Below are positions 46,001-54,413 of a DNA stretch of 64,000 nt, one piece after another. The stretch covers positions 3,038,001-3,102,000 of the forward strand of contig NZ_CP054141.1 in NCBI RefSeq assembly GCF_013284035.1. The letters are read 5' to 3'. The stretch's first letter is position 1; the number at the start of each line of letters is the position of its first letter. A program made the position numbers and the translations under genes. The notes beneath the pieces were generated by a model. It did not search any database. It was not told the DNA's origin and saw only the letters and a program-made list of their open reading frames with translations. The DNA comes from Flavobacterium sp. M31R6 (lineage in GTDB: Bacteria; Bacteroidota; Bacteroidia; Flavobacteriales; Flavobacteriaceae).

Positions 46001-47205
46001 TTAGAGGGAAAACGAAACAATCCCTTCCCTTTTGTACCAACCAAAAAAGAATTCCCATCCACCTCCAGAAATGTTCTGATAATTCCCCCATCCAACTCAG
46101 GAACTTGCGCTTTTGAAATTAAATTAAAAGCTTTTTTCAGAGGATATATTTTAAATAAACCATCTCCATCCGTTCCTGTCCAAAGCACATTTTCACTCCC
46201 TTGTATTAATGTAGTGACCTTTTGACTTTTCAAGTATTTCAACCATGGTTTGGAAACAATATTCCCTGAATTATTCATTATGAAATAACCCGATTTGGCA
46301 GAAAACACAATTCCCTCTGGAATATGACCAATGATATTGTCAATATTTTGAGTCGAAACAATTTGATTTTTACTATCGGATAAAGAATGTAAAAAAGCAT
46401 TTCCTGAATTTGGAATGATACATACTTTTTCATTGGAAACCACTTCAAACGTGCGAATATCTTTTGAGATCAATTCAACTTTTGAAATTATCTTTTTTCC
46501 GTCACTGCCTATTTTAAGAGACAAAGCATAGAGTTCATTGTTCTCTAACAAAACCAATAATTCCTCCGTTGGAGAAAATTCCATTTTTTTAACCGCTTTC
46601 TTCGAAAAATTTTTTCCCTTTAATAATTGAAAAGCTGCTCCGTCAAAATATCCAATTCCCCAATCTTTTACGGCGCAAAATACTTTTTTGGAAGCATCCA
46701 GTGCCATGTTGAATTCTGATTCTGATAATGGCGGTTTATTTTCTCTGGAAAAGTAAAATCGCTGGAATGCATCCGTTTTTTTGTTATAACGATTAATACC
46801 ATGAATCGTCAATATCCAAATCTGACCAGTATTATCTTCGGCTAATTTGAGGATCACCTGATTGCTCAGGCTATTTTCATTATCCAATTCAGGTCTGAAA
46901 ATCTTGAAACTATTTCCGTCATATCGGTTTAATCCGTCCCAAGTTCCAACCCAAAGTAAATTCTCGGAATCTTGAAAAATGGCATTAACGGAACTATTGG
47001 ACAATCCCTTGGTATTATCCAATTGTTCCAACGAATATTTTAAGTCTAAAACCTTTGATGAATCTAAAAGTGATTTTGGATTATTATTAATCTCAGTTCT
47101 TTTAGTCAATCCATTATTATTATTTAAAGACGAAGCATTTTCTTTATGATTGCATGAAATAAACCCTGCAAAAATAAAGCTGATGAGTATAATTTTAATT
47201 TTCAA
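43018..47205 (-). CDS. Hybrid two-component system regulator (HTCS) with AraC output
   Basis: A 1395-residue one-protein signalling system. The signal segment has a lipobox-like FISC (Cys18), followed by periplasmic two-component-regulator propeller repeats (many WIGT..GLN motifs, about 60-680), a Y_Y_Y-type domain before the membrane segment (about 824-844), and a histidine kinase with His876 in NIAHEFQTPL. The ATPase N-box is near 988-994 and its G-box near 1056. A receiver domain has Asp1192 in IISDVMMP, and an AraC-type HTH fills 1291-1395. HTCS proteins sense a specific oligosaccharide in the periplasm and activate the adjacent PUL. It lies directly upstream of susC, on the same strand but with its own terminator, so it is the evident regulator of the GH130/GH13 operon. 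Confidence 0.95.
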   Translation of the reverse strand: MKIKIILISFIFAGFISCNHKENASSLNNNNGLTKRTEINNNPKSLLDSSKVLDLKYSLEQLDNTKGLSNSSVNAIFQDSENLLWVGTWDGLNRYDGNSFKIFRPELDNENSLSNQVILKLAEDNTGQIWILTIHGINRYNKKTDAFQRFYFSRENKPPLSESEFNMALDASKKVFCAVKDWGIGYFDGAAFQLLKGKNFSKKAVKKMEFSPTEELLVLLENNELYALSLKIGSDGKKIISKVELISKDIRTFEVVSNEKVCIIPNSGNAFLHSLSDSKNQIVSTQNIDNIIGHIPEGIVFSAKSGYFIMNNSGNIVSKPWLKYLKSQKVTTLIQGSENVLWTGTDGDGLFKIYPLKKAFNLISKAQVPELDGGIIRTFLEVDGNSFLVGTKGKGLFRFPSNFYLNPEKALQYQNFNESNSSINNAVFALCKGQDNLVFVGTDGDGVTVFDLKKSKLINWSAIEGNEKCDYFKSTYTISQDSTGFIWLGTNGYGMIRCKIERSGHKLKVTEFKRYLADSNKPKSLSSNIVFSIVPRNDNQLWIGTRLGGLNLFDKKTEEFHTYKNIKNDSKSLSNNDILCLRTDVNNRLWIGTSFGLNVLEDLKSNGSAIFKSYTAKEGLPNNTIHGIVSDKKSNLWISTNFGLSNFNGSKFINYTKNEGLQNNEFADGAFYQDQKSDFIFMGGIKGFNYFLPQKIKESSVIPDILIDKISGQNQPIPYYQGLVISPDSKTNPSIVLDHNQNFFDIELAALTYVNSEKCQYAYQLKNFDKGWNTINNRRIISFTNVPKGNYSLWIKWSNSDGVWSKPVHAIDIKVKPVFWQSNVALVIYLILTTLFVLFVLSYYKKRQSLSQNILFRKREEELHENRLTFFTNIAHEFQTPLTLIVGPVQKLSETANLSERNQKFLQMIQRNSSRLLFLTQQLLEFRKAEYDYLEINAREFDLVSLVEQIAELFDEWALDKKIDYNLDIPSALPGWFDKDKIEKIVFNLMSNAFKYTPIKGKIDVKFTLQDDSKRLNITIVNTGNGIPKEKLDSLFDRFFLSDTNKAPDNDLFRTGIGLAYIKKLVTVLRGEIQVSSIANEQTTFTILIPCGKELFSEKELDVEVSPILISHHLKNILEEIPNKSDHTPNKIASLEDIQDTRKTILLVEDEKEIRLFLDDLLGEKYKIIPAYNGLEALEVIEREIPDIIISDVMMPMMDGVELCKKIKQDIKTCHIPFIMLTAKDSVIHRIEGLESGANSYIPKPFYPDHLLIRIQKLLEEKELILKHFTQDTLTENLATLPINNDEKDFVKKVIELIRSNIDNEDLQSLFIEKELGISNSQLYRKVKQIFGFTPGDLIRTIRLKFAAELLRKNVLTVSEVCYQSGFNNRSYFYREFNKMYNVTPKNYQLKYKGK

Positions 47206-47796
47206 TTTAATAAATGTTTAGTAGTTTTTTTCAAACCAACCATGCGATTATTTAGAGCTGTCGCAATAAATTATTTGCCTTTCCTTTATAAGATGTAAAA
47301 GGCAATCTAATTATTTTGGAAGCACAAACAGTACAGAAAGAAGATTTTTTTTTACGGCAATTGAGGTAATTATCCACTATCCAAATGTACAAAAAAAGCC
47401 TAGCTCTTTAAATCAATCGTGAAATAGTTTGTAAAGTTTCCATACAAAACTCCCATCCTTAACAGTAAATTAGGTTCCGATAAATAAATATTTTTTAAAT
47501 TATAAAATTTGAATAACTCTATCAAATGCATTCGGTTACAAAAATTAAACTCCAGTCATTTAATCACGGAGAATTGATACCAAAATCCTTGAAATACTTC
47601 TATCATTAATTTAAGATTAAGATGTAAAAATGCCTGCTTAATTCTTATTAATTAATTATATTTGCCGCGTTTATAAACTGGACTAATTCGATCACGAATC
47701 GATTGTAATTCAACAGTTATAAGAGCAAAAACAATTTATAATTTAAAACCAAATACTTATTTGGCCACCTTTTTAACAGCATTTACCCCCAAAAAA
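47206..47796. promoter_or_regulatory. Divergent intergenic region with two TAnnTTTG elements
   Basis: On the minus strand, TACATTTG at 47382-47389 with a TTG at 47414-47416 (24-bp spacer) could drive the HTCS gene. On the plus strand, TATATTTG at 47657-47664 could drive the DUF3943 gene with a leader of about 125 nt, although no clear -33 element precedes it. An 8-bp inverted repeat (TTGCCTTT/AAAGGCAA, 47275-47305) lies in the HTCS leader. No ORF was seen. Confidence 0.4.
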
Positions 47797-48666
47797 ATGA
47801 ATCCATTTAAAACTAATTTATACGCCTTTATAATTTTACTTTCTGGAAATGCCATTTTTGCTCAACAGGCAGAACAGTCAATAAACAATCAAAATCAATT
47901 ACTCCCATCGCTTTCCCAAAATACAATCGCTTATTCTGAATCTCAAAAAGATAGTTCAGAAAATGTAGCTCCCTACAATTACAATATGCTTTCTTTGGTT
48001 GATAGCACATTGGTACAACCAAACATTACTACTTATCCTCCTGCCACAAGAGATTATAGAAGGTTAGGGTATAATACCGCTATGTATTTTGGAGCATCTA
48101 TTGTTGCATTTGGTATCTTATATGCTATGCCCGAAAGCGTAACCAATTGGGACAAACAAGCGATGAAAGAAAATGGAATTACCTATAAATGGAAACAAAA
48201 TGTAAAAGCAGGTCCAGTTTGGGATCACGATGATTGGGTTTTAAACTATGTTACCCATCCTTATGCAGGAGGAATTTATTATATGACAGCCAGAAGCAGT
48301 GGTTTTAATATATTTGAATCCTTTTTATATTCGGCTTTTATGTCCACCTGTTTTTGGGAATATGGAATAGAAGCATTTGCCGAAATTCCATCCAAACAAG
48401 ATTTAGTAGTCACACCAGTACTTGGTTCTGTAGTGGGGGAAGGTTTCTTTTATGCTAAAAAAAGCATTTTTAAACATGATAAAAAAGTACTGAAATCTAA
48501 AGTTTTAGGATATACGTGCTTAGCTCTTATTGATCCTTTTAACACCCTATTGGATGGTTTTGGCTATAAAGAGAAAACTAAAGCACAATTAAATCTTGCT
48601 CCAGTTGGTTTTGACAAAGGATCGAATAAAGCCATTTGGGGACTTAATTTCAATATGCAATTTTAA
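47797..48666 (+). CDS. DUF3943 family membrane-associated protein
   Basis: I start at the ATG at 47797 (289 aa), which gives a clean signal peptide (ends AIFAQ); an upstream in-frame TTG is less likely. After a variable, Gln/Ser-rich stretch, the conserved part contains YRRLGYNTAMYFGASIVAFGILY, WDHDDWVLNYVTHPYAGGIYYMTAR and SAFMSTCFWEYGIEAFAEIPSKQDLVVTP, the pattern of DUF3943. Family function is unknown; the motifs suggest an outer-membrane or periplasmic protein with several hydrophobic strands or helices. It stands alone between the HTCS gene (divergent) and a 695-bp gap. Confidence 0.75.
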   Translation: MNPFKTNLYAFIILLSGNAIFAQQAEQSINNQNQLLPSLSQNTIAYSESQKDSSENVAPYNYNMLSLVDSTLVQPNITTYPPATRDYRRLGYNTAMYFGASIVAFGILYAMPESVTNWDKQAMKENGITYKWKQNVKAGPVWDHDDWVLNYVTHPYAGGIYYMTARSSGFNIFESFLYSAFMSTCFWEYGIEAFAEIPSKQDLVVTPVLGSVVGEGFFYAKKSIFKHDKKVLKSKVLGYTCLALIDPFNTLLDGFGYKEKTKAQLNLAPVGFDKGSNKAIWGLNFNMQF

Positions 48667-49361
48667 TTAATAAGAATTTACAAATCACTGATTTACTTAT
48701 TATTAAATCATTTCTTTCAATAAAAAACAAAAGTGTTAAAGTTTAAATTAAAGGAAAAAATAAAAGCCTTCTTAGGAATCACAAATTGAATTATTTACTA
48801 CTTTTAACTCATGCTAATCATTATTCTATAGTAAAACCAACGTTAGTTATTAATTCAGATTAGCACGGAGTTTTTCACTGATTTATTAACCTTAAAAATG
48901 ATTTTTTTGAGTGAATTTGAAATTATTGTCGCTTGTTTTTTTATGGTTTTAAATTATATAATTTTCACAAAAACTATTTTAAAGTACAAGCAAATAAATG
49001 AGGCGTTTGCCCAAATAGTAATTCATAGAAAGTAACACCTAAGGGTTAAGTAAAAGATTTACAATCCAAATACTTTACACAAGTACAATAACAGATGGTA
49101 ATCTTTAAATGTATAATCAACCAATGGTTTTAATGTGAAATTTATACTTTACTACCTAAGTAAATGTTTTGATTTATAGACAAACCATTTAATGAAGTAA
49201 TTTACGCTTTGTAATTACTTGTATTACATATACGTTAAGTATATAAAGTGCTTGAATATACTTTTTAAAATGTTCGAAAATGTTTTATTTTTGTTTATAT
49301 CTATAGGGTACAAACAAAAGTAAAAGGGAAAGGCTAATCAAAATGATTAGCCTTCCTTTTT
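48667..49361. other. Gene-free gap ending in a plus-strand terminator
   Basis: There is no plausible ORF in 695 bp. TATTTTTG at 49286-49293 fits TAnnTTTG, although a -33 partner at normal spacing is missing. About 40 bp further on is a terminator whose T run is on the plus strand. The region could be a long 3' leader of the DUF3943 transcript or could encode a short RNA of roughly 60 nt; nothing else was recognised. Confidence 0.35.
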
Positions 49362-49363
49362 TT
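49330..49363 (+). terminator. Plus-strand terminator overlapping the 3' end of the CvfB-like gene
   Basis: AAGGCTAATCA and TGATTAGCCTT form an 11-bp stem with a three-base loop, followed on the plus strand by a seven-T run. On the minus strand the tail is only T-rich, so it favours rightward transcripts. Confidence 0.7.
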
Positions 49364-50216
49364 ATTCCTTAACCAAATAGATTCCATCTTCTTTAATCTC
49401 GATTAACTTTTCCTTATACAAAGCTCCAATAGCTTTTTTAAAGGTTTTCTTGCTCATCTTTAAAACCGTTTTAATGTCTTCGGGATGAGAATTATCCGTT
49501 AAACGTAAAAAGCCTCTACTGGCTCTTAGTTCGTCAAGAATTTTTTCGGCATTTGGTTCTATACTTTGATAGCCTTGAATTTGTAACGAAACATCAATCT
49601 TGTTATCAGGTCTGATATTCTTTATATATCCGCGCATACGATCTCCTGTACGTATACCGTCGTCATAAACTTCGTCTTTATACAATAATCCTTTGTGCCT
49701 TTCATTGATAATTACATTGATCCCTAATTCTGTAATATGAGAAACGATAAGATCCACTTCTTCCCCTTTTTCAACGGTAAGGTGGTCATTTTTCAAAAAT
49801 TGGTTCAATTTGCTTGATGCCACCAAACGATTGGTTTTTTCATCCATATAAAGATAAACCAAATAGCGTTTTCCTTTTTCCATAGGACGTGCCTGTTCCT
49901 TGAAGGGAACCAAAATGTCCTTCTCCATTCCCCAATCCATAAAAGCACCTATTTGATTGATATAATTCACACGTAAAAGAGCGAACTCATTCAACAATAT
50001 ATAAGGTTCCAATGTTGTGGCAACTGGGCGTTCCTCGTGATCCAAATACACAAAAACAATAAGCTCCTCACCTATTTCAAATTCATTTGGCACATATTTA
50101 TTAGGTAAAAGTATATCGTGTATTCCTTCTGGGTCTTTTTCTGGGTTGCCCAAAAACAAACCCACTTTGGTATCACGCAATATTGTAAGCGTATTGTATT
50201 TTCCTATTTCAATCAT
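49362..50216 (-). CDS. CvfB/YitL-like S1 RNA-binding protein
   Basis: A 284-residue protein built from consecutive S1-like OB folds (about 1-60, 65-135 and 145-215: GAFMDWGMEKDILVPF, GINVIINERHKGLLYKDEV) and a C-terminal winged helix (about 220-284: ILDELRASRGFLRLTDNSHPEDIKTVLKMSKKTFKKAIGALYKE). This is the layout of the CvfB family, RNA-binding proteins linked to virulence and RNA metabolism in other bacteria. It is cytoplasmic and monocistronic, with the DUF2853 gene upstream. Confidence 0.88.
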   Translation of the reverse strand: MIEIGKYNTLTILRDTKVGLFLGNPEKDPEGIHDILLPNKYVPNEFEIGEELIVFVYLDHEERPVATTLEPYILLNEFALLRVNYINQIGAFMDWGMEKDILVPFKEQARPMEKGKRYLVYLYMDEKTNRLVASSKLNQFLKNDHLTVEKGEEVDLIVSHITELGINVIINERHKGLLYKDEVYDDGIRTGDRMRGYIKNIRPDNKIDVSLQIQGYQSIEPNAEKILDELRASRGFLRLTDNSHPEDIKTVLKMSKKTFKKAIGALYKEKLIEIKEDGIYLVKE

Positions 50217-50307
50217 TTTATTGAGATTCTAAGTTGTATTTTCAACTAAGTTTAATGTGCAAAGGTACGAACTTTGAAAATGGGATTTATAAAAACATTA
50301 TCAATAA

Positions 50308-50334
50308 AAAAAGCGTCCATTAAAGACGCTTTTT
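50308..50334 (-). terminator. Terminator of the DUF2853 gene
   Basis: AAAAAGCGTC and GACGCTTTTT form a 10-bp stem with a seven-base loop and T runs on both sides. It is placed 17 bp after the stop codon. Confidence 0.8.
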
Positions 50335-50350
50335 GAAAAGTTCAATATTT

Positions 50351-50692
50351 TTAATTGTAAGCACTTTCCCTTCCAAAATGTAGAGCCAATAAATAATAAA
50401 CCACCGCTCTATATTTATTTTTATTAGACCTTCCATATTTTTCCAAAACAGCATCGATTCCTTTTTGAAGTTCAGGACCATCAGTCAAACCTAATTTCTT
50501 GATTAAAAAATTATTTTTTACCGTCGCAATTTCGGATTGTTGTGTTCCCGCAATAATGGAAGAATCTGGATTATATATGGACGGTCCACAACCAGTAGTC
50601 ACTTTGGTCAATAAGTCCATATCTGGAGTAATCCCGCATTTTTCTTTCAAATCGGCTGCATATTTTACAATTAATACGTCTTTTGCACTCAT
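50351..50692 (-). CDS. DUF2853 family small protein
   Basis: A 113-residue soluble helical protein with no signal peptide. The opening SAKDVLIVKYAADLKEKCGI and the region KNNFLIKKLGLTDGPELQKGIDAVLEKYG followed by KYRAVVYYLLALHFG match the DUF2853 family, which is widespread in Bacteroidota and Proteobacteria without a known role. It stands alone, with its own terminator. Nothing in the context points to a function. Confidence 0.8.
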   Translation of the reverse strand: MSAKDVLIVKYAADLKEKCGITPDMDLLTKVTTGCGPSIYNPDSSIIAGTQQSEIATVKNNFLIKKLGLTDGPELQKGIDAVLEKYGRSNKNKYRAVVYYLLALHFGRESAYN

Positions 50693-50868
50693 AAAAATAT
50701 ATTTAAGGTTTTTACTTTTGATTTTATAACATCCTCAAATTTAGTAATTTATTATTAAAGTGTGCGATTTTTATTCAATATTTATTCATTAAATTTTGGT
50801 AACCAAATTAAATTTTAATTTTATAACAGTTTTTATTTCTTCAGCCTGTTTATGACAAAATAGTACAA

Positions 50869-52530
50869 TTAGACCAACTCCTTAAAATACTGCAATAATA
50901 TGGTATTGTTATCCAAAGTTGGTGTAAAAACTTCCAAGATACCTGGTTTATCATTTTGAGCATATAGCAAATCTAAACCTTTGGACAAACTCATCTCGTC
51001 ATTTGCAATCGTATAATCAAAGCCATACATTTTTGCCAAATGTTCTGCCGTCAAGTTATGGGAAGTTTCAAAAAAAGTATTAAAAACAGGTGTTTCCGAA
51101 TGTCCCGGCAAAATTCTAAAAATACCTCCACCTCCATTATTAATCAAAATGATTTTAAAATTTTTCGGTATATAATTGTTCCAAAGTGCATTACTGTCGT
51201 ATAAAAATCCAATATCACCTGTTATAAAAACCGTCGGTTTGACATTGGCGACAGCCGCACCAATAGCCGTTGAAGTACTTCCATCGATTCCGCTGGTTCC
51301 TCTATTGCAATACACTTCGATTGATGGAACTATTGGTATTAATTGCGCATATCGAATAGCAGAGCTATTACTGATTTGCAATTGACTGTTTTGGGGCAAG
51401 CTCTGAATCACTTTCTCAAAAACTTTGAAATCCGTAAAAGGAATTTTAGATAAATAAATATCGTGTTTTTCTTTGCGTAAGGTTTTAACTGTATTCAATC
51501 GAGAAAAATAATTACTTTCAATTTTTGAGGTTAATGGCAAAAAAGCATTGAAAAAAGTATTGGGTTCAACCTCAAAATGTTTTGTTAGACAACCAAAAGT
51601 ATCATAGGCTCTTAACGTGTCAATATGCCAATGTTGCTTGGGTTTGTATTTTCTTAAGAAAGCTTTAATACGTTTGGAGACTACCATTCCGCCAAAAGTT
51701 ACTAGGATTTCTGGACGAAAAGCCTCAAAATCTTCAGCTGTAAATGGAGTAATAATGGTATCAATGTTACTTATGAAGCTTTCATGGGATACATTCGAAG
51801 TGTTCTCCGTCATCACCACAACCGATTCGTCATTTGCAAATGCTTCAATTGTTTCTTCTGCAATTGAGTTGGGTTCATTTACCCCTATCAATATCAATTT
51901 TCGGGAAGCTTTATTCCAAAGAGAAGCGGAATCCTGTAAATCTTTGATGTCTACTGTACGATTTACTTTTGCGGAAGCAAAAATGGAACTATTGACACTT
52001 AGCACCGAAACCGTTTCATACAAAGGCTCTTCAAATGGAGCATTGATATGTACTGGCCCTTTTTTGGCTATAGCCGTATTAATGGCTTCATTTATTTTTC
52101 GATCGTTTTCTTCTGAGACCTCTTCCAATAAGTTGGCATTGTATAAAGAATGATTGGCAAATACATTTCCCTGACGAATAGTTTGTCCGTCGCCAATGTC
52201 AATCTTGCTATGAGGTCTGTCTGCCGAAACCACAATTAATGGAATCTGGCTATAGAACGCTTCCGCAAAAGCCGGATAATAGTTCAACAATGCCGATCCC
52301 GAAGTACAAACCACAGCAGTTGGCTTACCAGTTTGCTGTGCTATTCCCAAGGCAAAAAAAGCGGCAGCACGCTCATCGGCGATGCTGTAACATTGAAATG
52401 CAGGATTGCTGGCGAAACCTATAGTAAGGGGTGCATTTCTTGAACCGGGAGATATGATAATGTTGGTGATTTCTTTGGCTAAAAAAATTTGAAGTATGCT
52501 TTGTGCTAAAGGTATTTTGGGGTAAGTCAT
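50869..52530 (-). CDS. menD: 2-succinyl-5-enolpyruvyl-6-hydroxy-3-cyclohexene-1-carboxylate synthase
   Basis: A 553-residue thiamine-diphosphate enzyme of menaquinone biosynthesis. It joins isochorismate and 2-oxoglutarate-derived succinic semialdehyde. Diagnostic segments are ISPGSRNAPLTIGF (22-35), the glutamate-containing DERAAAFFALGIAQ (52-65), VCTSGSALLNYYPAFAEA and SADRPHSKIDIGDGQTIRQ, and the ThDP site GDIGFLYDSNALWN with IILINNGGGGIFRILPG. Length is typical. No other men gene is adjacent. Confidence 0.95.
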   Translation of the reverse strand: MTYPKIPLAQSILQIFLAKEITNIIISPGSRNAPLTIGFASNPAFQCYSIADERAAAFFALGIAQQTGKPTAVVCTSGSALLNYYPAFAEAFYSQIPLIVVSADRPHSKIDIGDGQTIRQGNVFANHSLYNANLLEEVSEENDRKINEAINTAIAKKGPVHINAPFEEPLYETVSVLSVNSSIFASAKVNRTVDIKDLQDSASLWNKASRKLILIGVNEPNSIAEETIEAFANDESVVVMTENTSNVSHESFISNIDTIITPFTAEDFEAFRPEILVTFGGMVVSKRIKAFLRKYKPKQHWHIDTLRAYDTFGCLTKHFEVEPNTFFNAFLPLTSKIESNYFSRLNTVKTLRKEKHDIYLSKIPFTDFKVFEKVIQSLPQNSQLQISNSSAIRYAQLIPIVPSIEVYCNRGTSGIDGSTSTAIGAAVANVKPTVFITGDIGFLYDSNALWNNYIPKNFKIILINNGGGGIFRILPGHSETPVFNTFFETSHNLTAEHLAKMYGFDYTIANDEMSLSKGLDLLYAQNDKPGILEVFTPTLDNNTILLQYFKELV

Positions 52531-52760
52531 TTTAACTGTTTAAAAGTTTAATGTTTAAAAGTTTAAAAATAAAACTTCTAAAAATTGTTTTGCAAAGTTA
52601 CAAAGTTACCAAGGCTTTTCCTTTCAATTGAGTCTATTTTTCTTAATTTTGAACAACAAATATTGACTTTATGAAATGAGCATTACTTTGAATCTGTTGC
52701 ATATTCCAATGAAGGTATACGAATTACATATAAACAATAAAAAACAATAAATAACTTCAG

Positions 52761-53258
52761 ATGAAAATCAAATTAAGATCTTATAAAACCGAAGATACAC
52801 AAGCCATACTGGATATTATAAATTATAATATTCTAAACTCAACAGCCTTGTACGATTATAACATTAGAAGTTACGAACAGCAAAAAGCAATATTGGAAGA
52901 AAAAACAAACAAGCATTTCCCTGTTATTGTTGCTATAGAAGATCATAAAGTGGTTGGTTTTGGTATGTATAGTGAATTTCGATTTCGAGAAGCTTATAAA
53001 TATACCGTAGAACATTCCGTTTATGTGGATAAAGACCATCAAGGCAAAGGGATTGGAAAATTGCTATTACATGAATTAATTCAATTAGCAAAAGGACAAA
53101 AGCTTCATACTATGATTGCCGTAATCGATGCAGAAAATCAAAGCAGTGTGGAATTTCATGAGAAATTTGGTTTTAAAACCGTTGGAATCATCAAAGAATC
53201 AGGTTATAAATTTGATCGTTGGTTGCATTCGGTTTTTATGCAATTAATATTGGAGTGA
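52761..53258 (+). CDS. GNAT-family N-acetyltransferase, phosphinothricin acetyltransferase-like
   Basis: A 165-residue GNAT protein. The order of elements is that of the PAT/YncA-like subgroup: LRSYKTEDTQAILDIINY at the start, TVEHSVYVDKDHQGKGIGKLLLHEL with the acetyl-CoA-binding QGKGIG loop (about 95-100), then the AVIDAENQSSVEFHEKFGF motif (about 120-140). These enzymes acetylate small amines such as phosphinothricin or methionine derivatives; the substrate here cannot be told. TAATTTTG at 52644-52651 may be its promoter element. Confidence 0.85.
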   Translation: MKIKLRSYKTEDTQAILDIINYNILNSTALYDYNIRSYEQQKAILEEKTNKHFPVIVAIEDHKVVGFGMYSEFRFREAYKYTVEHSVYVDKDHQGKGIGKLLLHELIQLAKGQKLHTMIAVIDAENQSSVEFHEKFGFKTVGIIKESGYKFDRWLHSVFMQLILE

Positions 53259-53364
53259 TATGAAGTCGAATGTTTTAAAGTATTAAATTCATTGCCTTTA
53301 AATTGCTTTATTAGATATGTTAGCAATAAGGAAACTTTTGACTTTATGACTTGTAACTTTATAG

Positions 53365-53372
53365 TATCTTTG
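53365..53372 (+). promoter_or_regulatory. Likely -7 element for the dihydrouridine synthase gene
   Basis: TATCTTTG fits TAnnTTTG exactly and lies 16 bp before the ATG, implying a very short leader. A TTG at 53338-53340 (24-bp spacer) could serve as -33. Confidence 0.45.
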
Positions 53373-53388
53373 CACTTTTATAAATACT

Positions 53389-54333
53389 ATGAGCTTTACC
53401 CTGCTTTCTTCACCTTTACAAGGATTTACTGATTTTCGTTTTCGAAATGCCATCAACAAATATTTTGGAGGAATTGACACTTATTATTCTCCATACATCC
53501 GTTTGAACGGAAAACTGGTTATAAAATCGTCTTACGAAAGAGACCTTCTTCCTGAAAACAATGTTGGTTTGGAGGTTATTCCGCAGGTTATTACCAATGA
53601 TGCAGAGGAGTTTTTATTTGTAGCAAAATATGTTCAGCAATTGGGTTATAAAGAATTGAACTGGAATTTAGGTTGTCCGTATCCAATGGTTACCAAATCC
53701 GGTATGGGTTCCGGGCTTATCAGTAATACCGAAAAAATAAATTACATTCTTGACCGAGCACACTCAGAGACCGATATTATTGTGTCCATGAAAATGCGTT
53801 TGGGGTATGACACTACCGAAGAAATTCTTGATGTTTTGCCTATTTTGGACAAATACCCAATTAAGAATATTGCAATACATGCCCGCATTGGGAAACAGCT
53901 TTATAAAGGAGGTGTTCATTTGGATGCGTTTCAGCAATGCATTGACAACACTAAGCATAAACTATATTATAACGGTGATATTACTTCGGTGGCTAAATTT
54001 CACGAAATGCAACAACGCTTTCCTTCCATAGACCATTGGATGATTGGTAGAGGCTTGATTGCTGATCCATTTTTACCGAGTATGATAAAAAGTGATTCTG
54101 CTGAATACCCTAAGAACAAAATGGAATTATTCAGTGCTTTTCATGACACACTTTATGAAGGATACAGCGAATCATTATCTGGACAAACGCATATTCTATT
54201 GAAAATGCATCATTTATGGGAATACTTTTCGGTTATATTTTCAAATCCCCACAAAGTCCATAAAAACATTAAAAAATCAAAAAGTATTCGCAATTATGAA
54301 GCTGCGGTTAAGGAAGTTATTGCTAAAGGGTAG
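53389..54333 (+). CDS. tRNA-dihydrouridine synthase
   Basis: A 314-residue flavoenzyme of the Dus family. Motifs are SSPLQGFTDFRFRNAI at the N-terminus, ELNWNLGCPYPMVTKSGMGSGL with the catalytic Cys of GCP (about 103-106), VSMKMRLGYDTTEE, IAIHARIGKQLYKGG with the flavin-contacting histidine, and IDHWMIGRGLIADPF. It reduces uridines in tRNA to dihydrouridine using NADPH and FMN. It looks most like the DusC-type branch found in Bacteroidota. It converges on the glutathione peroxidase gene over a shared terminator. Confidence 0.92.
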   Translation: MSFTLLSSPLQGFTDFRFRNAINKYFGGIDTYYSPYIRLNGKLVIKSSYERDLLPENNVGLEVIPQVITNDAEEFLFVAKYVQQLGYKELNWNLGCPYPMVTKSGMGSGLISNTEKINYILDRAHSETDIIVSMKMRLGYDTTEEILDVLPILDKYPIKNIAIHARIGKQLYKGGVHLDAFQQCIDNTKHKLYYNGDITSVAKFHEMQQRFPSIDHWMIGRGLIADPFLPSMIKSDSAEYPKNKMELFSAFHDTLYEGYSESLSGQTHILLKMHHLWEYFSVIFSNPHKVHKNIKKSKSIRNYEAAVKEVIAKG

Positions 54334-54361
54334 TTTAGTTTTTCATAAATATACTCCACAA

Positions 54362-54390
54362 AAAAAGAGTTTGACTAGCAAACTCTTTTT
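54362..54390. terminator. Bidirectional terminator between dus and gpx
   Basis: A perfect 12-bp stem of AAAAAGAGTTTG and its complement with a five-base loop, carrying T-rich arms on both strands between two converging genes. Confidence 0.85.
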
Positions 54391-54413
54391 ATAACTGATT
54401 TTTCTTTAAAAAA

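Noticed and set aside
51617..52153. A 178-codon plus-strand frame inside menD
   Set aside because: The minus-strand MenD protein is unmistakable over the same bases; the opposite frame shows no recognisable motif.
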